Notes under the pieces: model-generated
The model's input: only the letters and a program-made list of their open reading frames with translations
What the model was told of the DNA's origin: nothing
The model's database searches: none
Position numbers and translations under genes: made by a program
Shown here: piece after piece, positions 27,954 through 37,160 of the stretch
How positions within the stretch are numbered: position 1 is the stretch's first letter
Layout: each line of letters starts with the position of its first letter
Assembly (NCBI GenBank): GCA_014762635.1
Contig: JABURR010000045.1
Location: forward strand, 1 to 38,473
DNA: 38,473 bases
Direction of reading: 5' to 3'
From: Paracoccaceae bacterium
Lineage (GTDB): Bacteria; Pseudomonadota; Alphaproteobacteria; Rhodobacterales; Rhodobacteraceae

Positions 27954-28862
27954 GTGTTGGAAAGTCCGAAATCGGCACCCGCGTTCCAGCATACGGACCG
28001 ACGGGACATGGTGGGGCAGGGGGACGGGCAGAACCTGGCCGACCAACCCTATGACCGCCGTCGCCTTTCCTATGCCAACACCTTCACCAACCCGGCCCAG
28101 GTCAAGATCATCCAGACGATGGAATTGCTGACCGGCAAGATCCGCCTCCTGCGCCGGATCCGCAAGTTCGAGGCCATGGGCGTGCCCTATGGACAGCCGT
28201 TCTGGAAACAGGCGCTGGATGTCATGGGGATCGAACTTCAGACGCCAGAGGAACAGATCCAAAGGATCCCGAAAGAGGGGCCCTTGGTGATCGTCGCGAA
28301 CCACCCTCATGGGCTGGTGGACGGGATGGTCCTAGCCGAACTCATCGGTCGGGTGCGGACGGATTACAAGATCCTGACCCGGTCGCTTCTGACAGGTGTC
28401 GGCGAGATCGACGAGTTCATGATCCCGGTCCCGTTCGCCCATGAAGAGGATGCTCTTCAGCAGAACCTCGAGATGCGAAAGCGCGCGATGGAGCATCTGA
28501 AGGCCGGCGGAGTGGTTGTCCTGTTTCCCTCGGGCGTGGTGGCATCCTCCGACACCATGTTCGGCCCGGTGGTCGAACGCGAGTGGAACCCGTTCACCGC
28601 GAAGATGATTCAGCGCTCGGGCGCGCGGGTGCAGCCGATCTATTTCCCGGGGCAGAACTCGCGCTGGTACCAGATGGCGAACCAGGTGTCGGCGACGATC
28701 CGGCAGGGGTTGTTGCTCTACGAGGTGGCCCATGCGCTGAACAAGCCGCAGGCACCCGTGGTCGGCCCGATCATCGAGCGCGAAGAAATCGCCGAATGGA
28801 CCTCGAACCCGAGGGGGTTCATGGCCTGGCTTCGGCAACGGACATTGTCCCTGGGCCAGTAG
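27954..28862 (+). CDS. Lysophospholipid acyltransferase family protein (PlsC-like)
   Basis: The protein of about 302 residues carries the glycerolipid acyltransferase catalytic motif as NHPHGLVDG (the H-x4-D box) and the second box FPSGVVAS, typical of the PlsC/LPLAT superfamily that acylates lysophospholipids or related lipids at the inner membrane face. Which acceptor it uses is not visible. The start is uncertain: TTG 27927 directly after ptsH, GTG 27954 with GGAAG ten bases before it, or ATG 28008; the N-terminal 30 residues look poorly conserved. It ends the chvI-to-HPr series and is followed by two hairpins. Confidence 0.85.
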   Translation: MLESPKSAPAFQHTDRRDMVGQGDGQNLADQPYDRRRLSYANTFTNPAQVKIIQTMELLTGKIRLLRRIRKFEAMGVPYGQPFWKQALDVMGIELQTPEEQIQRIPKEGPLVIVANHPHGLVDGMVLAELIGRVRTDYKILTRSLLTGVGEIDEFMIPVPFAHEEDALQQNLEMRKRAMEHLKAGGVVVLFPSGVVASSDTMFGPVVEREWNPFTAKMIQRSGARVQPIYFPGQNSRWYQMANQVSATIRQGLLLYEVAHALNKPQAPVVGPIIEREEIAEWTSNPRGFMAWLRQRTLSLGQ

Positions 28863-28863
28863 A

Positions 28864-28910
28864 CAATTTTTCTACGAAAAATTGCCCCCGATCTTTCGGC
28901 GAAAGATCGG
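28864..28910. terminator. Twin hairpins between convergent acyltransferase and hbd genes
   Basis: Hairpin 1: CAATTTTTC / GAAAAATTG, loop TAC (28864-28884). Hairpin 2: CCGATCTTTC / GAAAGATCGG, loop GGC (28888-28910). Both are perfect and share the core TTTC-N3-GAAA. They fill the 50-base gap between the two stops and probably end transcription from both sides, although the T run is inside the first stem rather than after it. Confidence 0.65.
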
Positions 28911-28912
28911 AG

Positions 28913-29788
28913 TCAGCGGGTGGGAACTGGCTCGTCGCCGCGGTAGTCGTAGAAGCCGCGTTGGGTTTTGCGCCCCAGCCATCCTGCCTCGACATATTTC
29001 GTCAGCAGCGGGCAGGGGCGGTACTTGGTATCCGCCAGCCCATCGTGCAGAACGTTCATGATCGCCAGGCAGGTGTCGAGACCGATGAAATCGGCCAGTT
29101 CCAACGGGCCCATCGGGTGGTTCGCGCCCAGCCGCATCGACTGATCGATCGAGCGCACGGAGCCAACGCCTTCGTAGAGCGTGTAGACCGCCTCGTTGAT
29201 CATCGGCATCAGGATCCGGTTGACGATGAAGCCGGGAAAATCCTCGGCGCTGGCCGCAGTCTTTCCGAGCCGTTCAACAACTTCGAGGCACGCCTTGTAG
29301 GTCGGCTCATCGGTGGCGATGCCGCGGATCAGTTCGACGAGCTGCATCACCGGAACCGGGTTCATGAAGTGGAAGCCCATGAATTTCTCGGGCCGGTCGG
29401 TACGGCTTGCCAGTCGCGTGATCGAGATCGACGAGGTATTCGACGTCAGTATCGTATGCGGCTGCAGATGCGGCAGCAGGTCCTCGAAGATCGCCTGTTT
29501 CACGGTTTCCCGCTCGGTGGCGGCTTCGATCACCAGGTCGGTCTTGCCAAGATCGGCCAGCGCCAGCGTCGTCTTGATCCGCGCCATGGCGGCGTCGCGC
29601 TCTTCCGCTGTGATCTTTTCGCGGCTCACCTGGCGCTCGGTGTTCTTCGAGATAAGCGACACGGCCGCGTCCAGCGCAGACTGGCTGACATCGGTCAGCA
29701 GCACGTCATACCCGGCAAGGGCGAGGACATGGGCGATCCCATTTCCCATCTGGCCTGCGCCGACGACTCCGACCGATTTCACTTCCAT
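28913..29788 (-). CDS. hbdA: 3-hydroxybutyryl-CoA dehydrogenase
   Basis: The 291-residue enzyme oxidises 3-hydroxyacyl-CoA to 3-ketoacyl-CoA with NAD(P). The dinucleotide-binding motif is GAGQMG at residues 10-15. The 3-hydroxyacyl-CoA dehydrogenase signature appears as [18 protein letters not shown], whose histidine is catalytic, followed by [16 protein letters not shown] and [16 protein letters not shown] in the helical domain. There is no fused enoyl-CoA hydratase domain, so it is the short HBD/PaaH type used in butyrate or acetoacetyl-CoA metabolism. The ATG at 29788 follows AGGGGA; a GTG two codons upstream is less likely. A terminator separates it from etfA. Confidence 0.95.
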   Translation of the reverse strand: MEVKSVGVVGAGQMGNGIAHVLALAGYDVLLTDVSQSALDAAVSLISKNTERQVSREKITAEERDAAMARIKTTLALADLGKTDLVIEAATERETVKQAIFEDLLPHLQPHTILTSNTSSISITRLASRTDRPEKFMGFHFMNPVPVMQLVELIRGIATDEPTYKACLEVVERLGKTAASAEDFPGFIVNRILMPMINEAVYTLYEGVGSVRSIDQSMRLGANHPMGPLELADFIGLDTCLAIMNVLHDGLADTKYRPCPLLTKYVEAGWLGRKTQRGFYDYRGDEPVPTR

Positions 29789-29873
29789 GATCACGTCCCC
29801 TCGGTTTTCGCGCAGACCTTATGCACTCCCCCGAACCGGGTGCAAGGGCGGTGCGGAGATTCGTGACAATCAA

Positions 29874-29905
29874 AAAGGCCCGCCGGAGGTATCGGGCGGG
29901 CCTTT
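29874..29905 (-). terminator. etfBA terminator
   Basis: Stem AAAGGCCCGCC / GGCGGGCCTTT with a ten-base loop; on the minus strand it is followed by more U residues. It lies 25 bases beyond the etfA stop and before hbdA. Confidence 0.9.
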
Positions 29906-29929
29906 CGGTTTTTCTTGCAATGATCCGGC

Positions 29930-30856
29930 TCAGAGCTTTTCGGTCAGCTCCGGCACCACGTCGAAGAGGTCGCCCACGAGGCCGAAGTCGGCCACCTGGA
30001 AGATCGGCGCTTCCTCGTCCTTGTTGATCGCGACGATGACCTTGGAGTCCTTCATCCCGGCCAGGTGCTGGATCGCACCAGAGATACCCACGGCCACGTA
30101 GAGATCGGGCGCGACCACCTTGCCGGTCTGACCCACCTGCCAGTCGTTCGGGGCGAAGCCCGAGTCGACCGCGGCGCGCGAGGCACCGACGGCGGCGCCG
30201 AGCTTATCGGCCAGTTTCTCGATCAGGGCGAAGTTCTCTTCCGAGCCCACGCCACGACCGCCGGAGACGACGATGCCCGCCGAAGTGAGTTCCGGACGGT
30301 CGCTTGCCGCGACCTTGTCCTCGACCCATTCCGACAGGCCCGGATTGTCGGCCGCGCTTACAGTCTCGACCGAAGCCGATCCGCCGTCACCGGCGGCATC
30401 GAAGGTCGAGGTGCGGAAGGTGATGACCTTCTTGGCATCCGACGACTTCACCGTCTGGATCGCGTTGCCCGCGTAGATCGGGCGCTCGAACGTGTCGGCA
30501 TCCACGACGGCGGACGCGTCCGAGATCACCATCACATCCAGCAGGGCCGCGACGCGCGGCATCACGTTCTTGGCGTCCGTGGTGGCCGGGGCCACGATGT
30601 GGGAATAATCGCCCGCAAGGCTGACGATCAGCGCCGCGGTCGATTCCGCTAGGCGATGACCCAGCGAGGCATCTTCGGCCACAAGCACTTTCGCGACACC
30701 GTCGATCTTCGCGGCGGCCTCGCCCGCGGCGGCGGCAGAGCCCCCGGCGCAAAGCACGGTCACATCACCCAGCGCCTTCGCGGCGGTCACGGCCTTGGCG
30801 GTGGCGTCCATCGCCAGTTCGCCGTTATTGACTTCGGCAAGAAGAAGTACAGCCAT
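29930..30856 (-). CDS. etfA: Electron transfer flavoprotein subunit alpha
   Basis: The 308-residue alpha subunit carries the FAD of the heterodimeric ETF, which takes electrons from acyl-CoA dehydrogenases and hands them to ETF-ubiquinone oxidoreductase. The C-terminal FAD domain is evident from [37 protein letters not shown], and the [21 protein letters not shown] segment. The ATG at 30856 overlaps the etfB stop (TGATG), coupling the two subunits. The mcd-type dehydrogenase at 17275 is a natural electron donor. Confidence 0.98.
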   Translation of the reverse strand: MAVLLLAEVNNGELAMDATAKAVTAAKALGDVTVLCAGGSAAAAGEAAAKIDGVAKVLVAEDASLGHRLAESTAALIVSLAGDYSHIVAPATTDAKNVMPRVAALLDVMVISDASAVVDADTFERPIYAGNAIQTVKSSDAKKVITFRTSTFDAAGDGGSASVETVSAADNPGLSEWVEDKVAASDRPELTSAGIVVSGGRGVGSEENFALIEKLADKLGAAVGASRAAVDSGFAPNDWQVGQTGKVVAPDLYVAVGISGAIQHLAGMKDSKVIVAINKDEEAPIFQVADFGLVGDLFDVVPELTEKL

Positions 30857-31614
30857 CACACAGCCCCCGCTTCCTTGAGTTTCGCAACAAGCTCGTCCAC
30901 CGAACCAACCTTGATCCCGGCCGAGCGCGCTGCGGGTTCGGTGGTCTTGACCACCTCAAGCCGCGGCGTGACGTCGACGCCGTAATCGGCGGCGGTCTTC
31001 TCATCCAGCGGCTTTTTCTTAGCCTTCATGATGTTCGGCAGCGAGGCATAGCGCGGCTCGTTCAGGCGCAGGTCCACGGTGACGATGGCGGGCATCTTCA
31101 CCGAGATCGTCTGCAGGCCGCCGTCCACCTCGCGGGTGACCTTGGCGCTGTCGTCCTCGATCTCGACCTTCGAGGCGAAGGTGGCCTGGCTCCAGCCCAG
31201 CAGTGCCGAGAGCATCTGGCCGGTGGCGTTCATGTCGTTGTCGATCGCCTGCTTGCCTGCCAGCACGAGGCCGGGCTGCTCTTCCTCGACGACCTTGGCG
31301 AGGATCTTTGCAACCGCCAGCGGTTCGATATCCTGATGCACGTCATCGGCGGCCACCACGAGGATCGCCCGGTCGGCGCCCATTGCCAGCGCGGTGCGCA
31401 GGGTTTCCTGGGCCTGCTTCACGCCGATCGAGACCGCGACGATCTCCTCGGCCTTGCCGGCCTCTTTCAGGCGGATCGCCTCTTCGACGGCAATCTCGTC
31501 AAACGGGTTCATCGACATCTTGACGTTGGCAAGGTCGACACCCGTTCCGTCCGCCTTCACGCGAACCTTCACGTTGTAGTCGATCACCCGCTTCACGGGT
31601 ACAAGGACCTTCAT
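30856..31614 (-). CDS. etfB: Electron transfer flavoprotein subunit beta
   Basis: The 252-residue beta subunit of ETF begins [19 protein letters not shown] and includes [19 protein letters not shown] and the AMP-binding and recognition-loop region [20 protein letters not shown]. The length is typical. The ATG at 31614 is preceded by GGAGAGGAG and begins the family N-terminus; the frame further upstream is not used. About 165 bases separate it from the adenosyltransferase gene, so it probably has its own promoter. Confidence 0.98.
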   Translation of the reverse strand: MKVLVPVKRVIDYNVKVRVKADGTGVDLANVKMSMNPFDEIAVEEAIRLKEAGKAEEIVAVSIGVKQAQETLRTALAMGADRAILVVAADDVHQDIEPLAVAKILAKVVEEEQPGLVLAGKQAIDNDMNATGQMLSALLGWSQATFASKVEIEDDSAKVTREVDGGLQTISVKMPAIVTVDLRLNEPRYASLPNIMKAKKKPLDEKTAADYGVDVTPRLEVVKTTEPAARSAGIKVGSVDELVAKLKEAGAV

Positions 31615-31731
31615 CCGAGATACTCCTCTCCTGTCCCATCCTGAAACTCTCGGGCAGTTGTTACCGGGTCGCTCACCGGGAAAACAGTGCAAAATCGACC
31701 CGGCACCGGGCAGGGACGCCACGTTTTGTCA

Positions 31732-31753
31732 AAATTCGCTGCTTTGCGGCAGC
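31732..31753 (-). terminator. Weak possible terminator after the adenosyltransferase gene
   Basis: GCTGC / GCAGC with a six-base loop (31738-31753), followed on the minus strand by GAATTTTG. The short stem and interrupted T run make this tentative. Confidence 0.3.
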
Positions 31754-31780
31754 AAGGTGTAGCGTGGCACGGTATCGCGT

Positions 31781-32353
31781 CTAGCGATTCGCTCCCGGGA
31801 CCCACAGCACGTCCTTCTTGCCAGCCTCGTTGGCCATCCGTGCCGCGACGAAGAACCAATCCGAGAGGCGGTTGAGATAGCTCACCGCATGTTCGTTCAG
31901 TGGTTCGACCCCGGCAAGCTCGACCGCAAGGCGCTCTGCCCGGCGGCTGACGGTGCGGCAGAGGTGCAGATGGGCGGCAAGGGCCGAGCCACCGGGCAGG
32001 ATGAAGCTGCGCAGCGGTTCGAGCTGGGCGACCATGGCGTCGATTTCGCCCTCGAGCCGTTTCACTTGGGCCCCGGTCATCCGCAGCGGCGGGTACTCGG
32101 CCTCGGCATCTTTCTCGATGTCGGGGCGGCACAGGTCCGCGCCCAGGTCGAAGAGGTCGTTCTGGATGCGCGCCAGCTGCGCGTCGATCTCGCCTGTTGC
32201 ATGGAGCCGCGCCATGCCCACCGTGGCATTCGTCTCGTCCACGGTGCCATAGGCTTCGACCCGGGGCGCGTGCTTGGGCACGCGGGTTCCGTTGCCCAGC
32301 GCGGTTTCGCCCTTGTCGCCTGTCCGCGTGTAGATCTTGTTCAGAACGACCAT
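31781..32353 (-). CDS. Cob(I)yrinic acid a,c-diamide adenosyltransferase, PduO type
   Basis: The 190-residue enzyme transfers the adenosyl group of ATP to cob(I)alamin, making coenzyme B12 for mutases such as methylmalonyl-CoA and ethylmalonyl-CoA mutase. The N-terminal ATP-binding sequence VLNKIYTRTGDKGETALGNG and the EAYGTVDETNA segment are diagnostic of the PduO/ATR class. The conserved SFILPGGSALAAHLHLCRT and RAERLAV region follows. GGAGGG lies just before the ATG, only three bases after the HIG1 gene stop, so the two are coupled. Confidence 0.96.
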   Translation of the reverse strand: MVVLNKIYTRTGDKGETALGNGTRVPKHAPRVEAYGTVDETNATVGMARLHATGEIDAQLARIQNDLFDLGADLCRPDIEKDAEAEYPPLRMTGAQVKRLEGEIDAMVAQLEPLRSFILPGGSALAAHLHLCRTVSRRAERLAVELAGVEPLNEHAVSYLNRLSDWFFVAARMANEAGKKDVLWVPGANR

Positions 32354-32356
32354 CGG

Positions 32357-32563
32357 TTACCCTCCGGAGCGACGGATGAGAACAAAAATCAGGATCAGGA
32401 CCACCGCGACAGCCTGTGCGATGATCCGGTAGCGCATGATCCGGTTGGCGTGCTTGCGGTTGAAATCGCCACCCTTGGCGAAACCGCCGATGCCGACCAT
32501 GAGAATCCCAAGGACCACCAGAACGGCGATCACGACGATGATGAAAAGCGGGTCTTGAAGCAT
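32357..32563 (-). CDS. HIG1-domain twin-transmembrane small protein
   Basis: The 68-residue protein has two hydrophobic helices (IIVVIAVLVVLGILMVGIGG and IIAQAVAVVLILIFVLI) joined by a basic loop GDFNRKHANRIMRYR, giving a hairpin in the inner membrane. The loop with R-x-R-x3-Q resembles the HIG1 family, whose mitochondrial members bind respiratory supercomplexes; the bacterial function is unproven. AAGGA precedes the ATG. It is the first gene of a unit with the adenosyltransferase and lies upstream of etfBA. Confidence 0.85.
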   Translation of the reverse strand: MLQDPLFIIVVIAVLVVLGILMVGIGGFAKGGDFNRKHANRIMRYRIIAQAVAVVLILIFVLIRRSGG

Positions 32564-32627
32564 GATAGATCCTTCCTTTCCCCCGCACTTAATCGCACTG
32601 CGGGAAAAAGCGAACAGTCATTTCGTC

Positions 32628-33458
32628 TCAGCTTCGGGCGAGGATCCGGTCCGCGGCGCGTGTCGACAGGATACGCTGCAGGATGCCCGAGATATAGGTG
32701 GGCGTCGTGACGTAATACCGCGGGTTCGGGCGGGAGGATTCCAGCGCGTGGATCAGCTTCTTCGTCACCGCCGAGGCAGGCAGTTCGAACCGGTCCGGCC
32801 CGCGCGATTCGTAGAGCCGCTGCAGCAGAGAGGTTTCGTACTCCTCGGCCCGGGCGGAATTCTTCCAGTCCACATGTTTCTCGAAATGCGGGATCGAGTT
32901 CTGGCGGATTTTCGAGGTGATCGGACCGGGTTCGATCAGGATCACCTTGATCGGCGTCTCGCGCATCTCGAGGCGCAGCACGTCGGTCAGCCCTTCCAGC
33001 GCGAACTTGGTCGAGACATAGGCCCCGCGCCAGCGGATCGCAGTGAAGCCCAGCACCGAGGAGTTGTTGACGATCCGCCCGTGGCCCTGCTTGCGCATCA
33101 CGGGAATTACCCGGCGCGTCAGGTCGTGGTAGCCGAAAAAGTTGGTCTCGAATATCTCGCGCAGAGCATCGCGCGGCAGGTCCTCGACCGCGCCGGGCAG
33201 GCCGAAGGCGCCGTTGTTGAACAGCGCGTCCAGCGTGCCGCCGGTGCGCGACAGAACCTCGTCCAGACCCTTCTGGATGCTGTCCTCGTCAGCGTAATCC
33301 AGCGGAAAGCTTTCCAGCCCCTCGTCCCGCAGCCGCGCGCAATCCTCTTCCTTGCGGCAGGTGGCAAAGACCCGCCAGCCGCGCTTGGCCATGCCATGGG
33401 CCGCGTCATAGCCGATGCCGGAGGAACAACCGGTAATCAGAAGGGTTTTCGCGCTCAT
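32628..33458 (-). CDS. Short-chain dehydrogenase/reductase (SDR) family oxidoreductase
   Basis: The 276-residue protein is a classical SDR. The cofactor motif TGCSSGIG lies at residues 9-16, with FNNGAFG in place of the usual NNAG and the catalytic YVSTK preceded by NNSSVLGF. The arginine at the end of VFATCR suggests NADP preference, an inference. The substrate is unknown. I chose ATG 33458 because AAAGGA lies seven bases upstream and it starts directly before the first strand. It is divergent from parC and separated by 64 bases from the HIG1 gene. Confidence 0.92.
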   Translation of the reverse strand: MSAKTLLITGCSSGIGYDAAHGMAKRGWRVFATCRKEEDCARLRDEGLESFPLDYADEDSIQKGLDEVLSRTGGTLDALFNNGAFGLPGAVEDLPRDALREIFETNFFGYHDLTRRVIPVMRKQGHGRIVNNSSVLGFTAIRWRGAYVSTKFALEGLTDVLRLEMRETPIKVILIEPGPITSKIRQNSIPHFEKHVDWKNSARAEEYETSLLQRLYESRGPDRFELPASAVTKKLIHALESSRPNPRYYVTTPTYISGILQRILSTRAADRILARS

Positions 33459-33538
33459 CTGCCTGTCCTTTCGACGCACCGGACATGGGTTAGGCGATCG
33501 GGAAAGCGATCACAATCCTTCGGGGGTGCTCTCGGCGC

Positions 33539-33567
33539 TTGTCGGCGCATTTCGGGAAGGGTATCAC
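33539..33567 (+). promoter_or_regulatory. Predicted parC promoter giving a leaderless transcript
   Basis: -35 TTGTCG (33539-33544), 17-base spacer, -10 TATCAC (33562-33567). The expected transcription start, about seven bases later, coincides with the A of the parC ATG at 33575. Confidence 0.45.
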
Positions 33568-33574
33568 AACATAC

Positions 33575-35971
33575 ATGACGGATCAGACCGACACCCCCAA
33601 TATCGGCCCGATGGAACTGGCCGAACCGCTGCGCCGCGCGATCGGCGAGCGCTACCTGACCTATGCGCTTTCGACCATCATGCACCGGGCGCTGCCCGAT
33701 GCGCGCGACGGTCTGAAGCCTGTGCACCGGCGTATCCTTTATGCGATGCGGCGGCTGCGGCTGTCTCCGACCGGGGGATTCCTGAAATCGGCCAAGATCA
33801 GCGGTGACACGATGGGGGACTTCCACCCCCACGGTGACATGGCGATCTATGACGCGATGGCCCGCCTCGCGCAGGATTTCAACGTGCGCTACCCGCTGGT
33901 CGACGGGCAAGGGAACTTCGGCAATATCGACGGCGACAACCCGGCAGCGTCGCGCTACACCGAAGCGCGGATGACCATCTTTGCCGAGGCGCTGCTGGAA
34001 GGGCTTGATGAAAACGCGGTCGACTTCCGCCCGAATTATGATGGCCGTCTGGAAGAGCCGGAGGTTCTGCCCGCCGCCTTCCCGAACCTGCTGGCCAACG
34101 GGTCGAGCGGCATCGCGGTGGGCATGGCCACCAACATCCCGCCGCATAACGTCGCCGAACTGATCGACGCCTGCCTGCACCTGATCAAGACGCCCGATGC
34201 CCGCGACGAGACACTTCTGAATTACGTGCCCGGCCCCGACTTCCCCACCGGCGGGGTGATCGTCGAGCCGCGCGAAAACATCGCCGAAGCCTATCGCACC
34301 GGGCGCGGCGCCTTCCGCCTGCGCGCGAAATGGGAGGTCGAGGATCTTGGCCGCGGCACCTGGCAGATCGTGGTGACCGAGATCCCCTACCAGGTTCAGA
34401 AGTCCAAGCTTATCGAGCGTATCGCCGAACTGATCCAGACCAAGAAGGTTCCGATCCTGGCGGATGTGCGCGACGAATCCGCCGATGACATCCGCGTCAT
34501 CCTCGAGCCGCGCTCCAAGAACGTGGACCCCGAGATGCTGATGGGCATGCTGTTCCGCAACTCCGACCTCGAGCTGCGGTTCTCGCTCAACATGAACGTG
34601 CTGATCGACGGGCGCACGCCCAGGGTCTGTTCGCTGAAAGAGGTGCTGCGCGCCTTCCTCGATCATCGGCGCGAGGTGCTGATCCGGCGCACGGGGCACC
34701 GGCTGGAAAAGATCGACCACAGGCTCGAGGTGCTGGAAGGCTTTATCCTGGCCTTCCTGAATCTCGACCGGGTGATCGACATCATCCGCTATGACGATGA
34801 TCCGAAAGCGGCGCTGATGTACGAGGACTGGTCACGCGACCACCAGTCCGGCATTCCCCGCGCCACGTCCGAAGGTGACTACCGCTCGCCGCTGGCTGGA
34901 GTGGCCCTGCCCGATCTGGGCGAGGGGGAGGGGCCGAAACGCTTCCCCGACCGGGAACTGTCCGATGTTCAGGCCGATGCGATTCTGAACATGCGCCTGC
35001 GCTCTTTGCGGCGGCTCGAGGAGATGGAACTGGTCCGCGAACGGGACGAGTTGCAAGCCGAACGGGCCGGGCTGAAGGAATTGCTGGGCGACGAATCCCT
35101 GCAATGGGCGCGGATTTCCGAGCAGTTGAAAGAGACGAAGAAGCAGTTCGGCAAGGATTACCCGCGCGGCCACCGGCTCAGCCAGTTCTCGGAGGCGACC
35201 GAGATCGAGGACGTGCCGCTGGAAGCGATGATCGAGCGTGAGCCCGTCACCGTGGTCTGCTCCAAGATGGGCTGGATCCGGGCGATGAAGGGACACATCC
35301 CGCTGGACCAGGAACTGAAGTTCAAGGACGGCGACGAGGGCCGCTTCGTCTTCCACGCCGAAACCACCGACCGGCTGCTTCTGTTCGGAACCAACGGGCG
35401 GTTCTACACGATCACCGCGGCCAACCTGCCCGGCGGGCGTGGCATGGGTGAGCCGGTGCGCCTGATGGTGGACCTGCCGAACGAGGCCGATATCGTGGCG
35501 CTCTTCGTGCATCGCCCGGGCCAGAAGCTGATCGTCGCCTCCACCGCGGGCGACGGCTTCGTGGTGCCCGAGGATGAAATCGTCGCACAGACCCGCGCGG
35601 GCAAGCAGGCGCTGAACCTCAAGGAGGGCATCAGCGCCAAGGTCTGCAAACCGGTCGCAGGCGATCACATCGCCGTGGTCAGCGAGAACGGCAAGTTCCT
35701 GGTGTTCCCGGTTGGCGAACTGCCCGAGATGACCCGGGGCAAGGGCGTGCGGATCCAGAAATACAAGCAGGCCACGGGGCGGCAGGGGATGCTGGAGCTC
35801 GACGGTGGGCTCGCGGACATCACCACCTTCGAGTGGGACAAGGGCCTGAGCTGGACAATGGGCGGCGGCAAGACCCGGACCGAGACCGACCTCGGCGAAT
35901 GGCTGGGGGCGCGGGCCGGTGTCGGCAAACGCCCGCCCCACGGCTTCCCGCGGACCAACAAGTTCACCTGA
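33575..35971 (+). CDS. parC: DNA topoisomerase IV subunit A
   Basis: The 798-residue subunit cuts and rejoins DNA to unlink daughter chromosomes, working with ParE. The type IIA core is present: [21 protein letters not shown], the HPHGD motif, and the catalytic Tyr128 in [10 protein letters not shown]. The C-terminal beta-pinwheel follows, weak in the GyrA box and so matching ParC rather than GyrA. Between the coiled-coil parts there is an insertion around [20 protein letters not shown] that I associate with alphaproteobacterial ParC. I chose ATG 33575 over the TTG at 33539, which lies inside the predicted promoter. The next gene starts 13 bases after its stop. Confidence 0.95.
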   Translation: MTDQTDTPNIGPMELAEPLRRAIGERYLTYALSTIMHRALPDARDGLKPVHRRILYAMRRLRLSPTGGFLKSAKISGDTMGDFHPHGDMAIYDAMARLAQDFNVRYPLVDGQGNFGNIDGDNPAASRYTEARMTIFAEALLEGLDENAVDFRPNYDGRLEEPEVLPAAFPNLLANGSSGIAVGMATNIPPHNVAELIDACLHLIKTPDARDETLLNYVPGPDFPTGGVIVEPRENIAEAYRTGRGAFRLRAKWEVEDLGRGTWQIVVTEIPYQVQKSKLIERIAELIQTKKVPILADVRDESADDIRVILEPRSKNVDPEMLMGMLFRNSDLELRFSLNMNVLIDGRTPRVCSLKEVLRAFLDHRREVLIRRTGHRLEKIDHRLEVLEGFILAFLNLDRVIDIIRYDDDPKAALMYEDWSRDHQSGIPRATSEGDYRSPLAGVALPDLGEGEGPKRFPDRELSDVQADAILNMRLRSLRRLEEMELVRERDELQAERAGLKELLGDESLQWARISEQLKETKKQFGKDYPRGHRLSQFSEATEIEDVPLEAMIEREPVTVVCSKMGWIRAMKGHIPLDQELKFKDGDEGRFVFHAETTDRLLLFGTNGRFYTITAANLPGGRGMGEPVRLMVDLPNEADIVALFVHRPGQKLIVASTAGDGFVVPEDEIVAQTRAGKQALNLKEGISAKVCKPVAGDHIAVVSENGKFLVFPVGELPEMTRGKGVRIQKYKQATGRQGMLELDGGLADITTFEWDKGLSWTMGGGKTRTETDLGEWLGARAGVGKRPPHGFPRTNKFT

Positions 35972-35984
35972 GGCGGCGGTGGAG

Positions 35985-37160
35985 ATGGACCTCTCCACCG
36001 AATTCGCCGGGCGCCGTTCCGGGCTTTTCTGGCTGGCGCTGCGTACCAGCATCCTGACGGTTCTGACCCTGGGCTTTTACCGGTTCTGGATGAAGACACG
36101 GCTGCGCCGCTACTACTGGTCGGCGATCCGCCCCGGGGGCCACCCACTGGAATATACCGGCCGCCCGATGGAGAAGTTCCTGGGCTTCCTCATCGCGGTG
36201 GTGGTGCTGGCTTTCTACATCGGGGTGGTGAACCTGATCCTGATGTTCCTGAGCTTCTCGTTTTTCCGGGACAATACCGTCGCCTATTCCACGTCCTTTC
36301 TGGGCGTGCTGCCGCTCATCTTCTTCGCCCAGTACCGGGCGCGGCGCTACGTTCTGGCGCGGACCCGCTGGCGGGGCATCCGATTCGGGATGGAGGCCGG
36401 CGCTTGGGGCTATGCCTGGCGCGCGGCGCTGCACTGGATGGTGACGCTGCTGACCTTCGGGCTGCTTCTGCCGCGCATGACCTTCTGGCTGGAGAAATAC
36501 CGCACCGACCGGACATTCTTCGGCACGGCCCGGCTGAACCAGGGCGGCACCTGGACGATGCTGCGCCCGGCGATGCGCTACCTCTATATCGGGCTGGGCA
36601 TGGTCGCGCTGACGGTCTACCTGACCTACGCAAACGACAGTCCGCCCGGCGGCCTGATCGCGGCGACGCTGGCCCTGCTGCCCGCGGCATATGTCTATTA
36701 CCGCGCCATGAGCCTGCGGCTGCTGGCCGAGGCCAAGACGCTGGGCGACGTAGGGCTTGGCTCCGCGATCCGCCCCTGGCGCGTCGTCAGGATTCATGTC
36801 TTCGGTTATCTTCTGACCGGTCTAAGCCTGCTGATCCTCGTCTTCGCCGCGGCCTTCACACTGGCCTTCACGGCCGGAGTCCTGCGGGGCATGGGTGCCG
36901 GGTTCGACATCGAATACCTCGCGCGAAACCTGCCGCAATGGGCGCTGATCACACTGGGCGCGATGCTCTATTTCTCGGTCTTCGTGCTGTGGGAGGTGCT
37001 GGGCCATGTCTTCATCACCCTGCCGCTTCTGCGCCACTATGCCGAAACGCTGACCGTCACCCGCGCCCACGCCCTCGCCGAGGTCGTACAACGAGATCGC
37101 GACGAGTTTGCCGAGGCCGAGGGCTTTGCCGATGCACTCGACGTGGGGGCGGCGCTGTGA
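35985..37160 (+). CDS. DUF898 family (YjgN-like) inner-membrane protein
   Basis: The 391-residue protein has about six to eight hydrophobic helices, for example FLGFLIAVVVLAFYIGVVNL and LLTGLSLLILVFAAAFTL. The repeated signature of DUF898 is visible: LTLGFYRFWMKTRLRRYYW near the N-terminus and LLTFGLLLPRMTFWLEKYR later. Function is unknown in the family. A GTG at 35979 with GAGG five bases before it is an equally good start. Its stop overlaps the ATG of the M48 protease gene by one base, a linkage suggesting the two membrane proteins act together. Confidence 0.87.
   Translation: MDLSTEFAGRRSGLFWLALRTSILTVLTLGFYRFWMKTRLRRYYWSAIRPGGHPLEYTGRPMEKFLGFLIAVVVLAFYIGVVNLILMFLSFSFFRDNTVAYSTSFLGVLPLIFFAQYRARRYVLARTRWRGIRFGMEAGAWGYAWRAALHWMVTLLTFGLLLPRMTFWLEKYRTDRTFFGTARLNQGGTWTMLRPAMRYLYIGLGMVALTVYLTYANDSPPGGLIAATLALLPAAYVYYRAMSLRLLAEAKTLGDVGLGSAIRPWRVVRIHVFGYLLTGLSLLILVFAAAFTLAFTAGVLRGMGAGFDIEYLARNLPQWALITLGAMLYFSVFVLWEVLGHVFITLPLLRHYAETLTVTRAHALAEVVQRDRDEFAEAEGFADALDVGAAL

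Noticed and set aside
26544-28310. A 588-codon minus-strand frame opposite rapZ, EIIA, ptsH and the acyltransferase
   Set aside because: It spans four well-supported genes with start/stop coupling; the translation has no recognisable domain.
29874-29905. Riboswitch or leader structure for hbdA
   Set aside because: The hairpin with flanking A/T runs is a simple terminator right after etfA and about 85 bases from the hbdA start.
36404-37159. Upstream extension of the M48 protease frame
   Set aside because: It runs through the DUF898 gene in another frame; the ATG at 37160 coupled to the DUF898 stop is the natural start.
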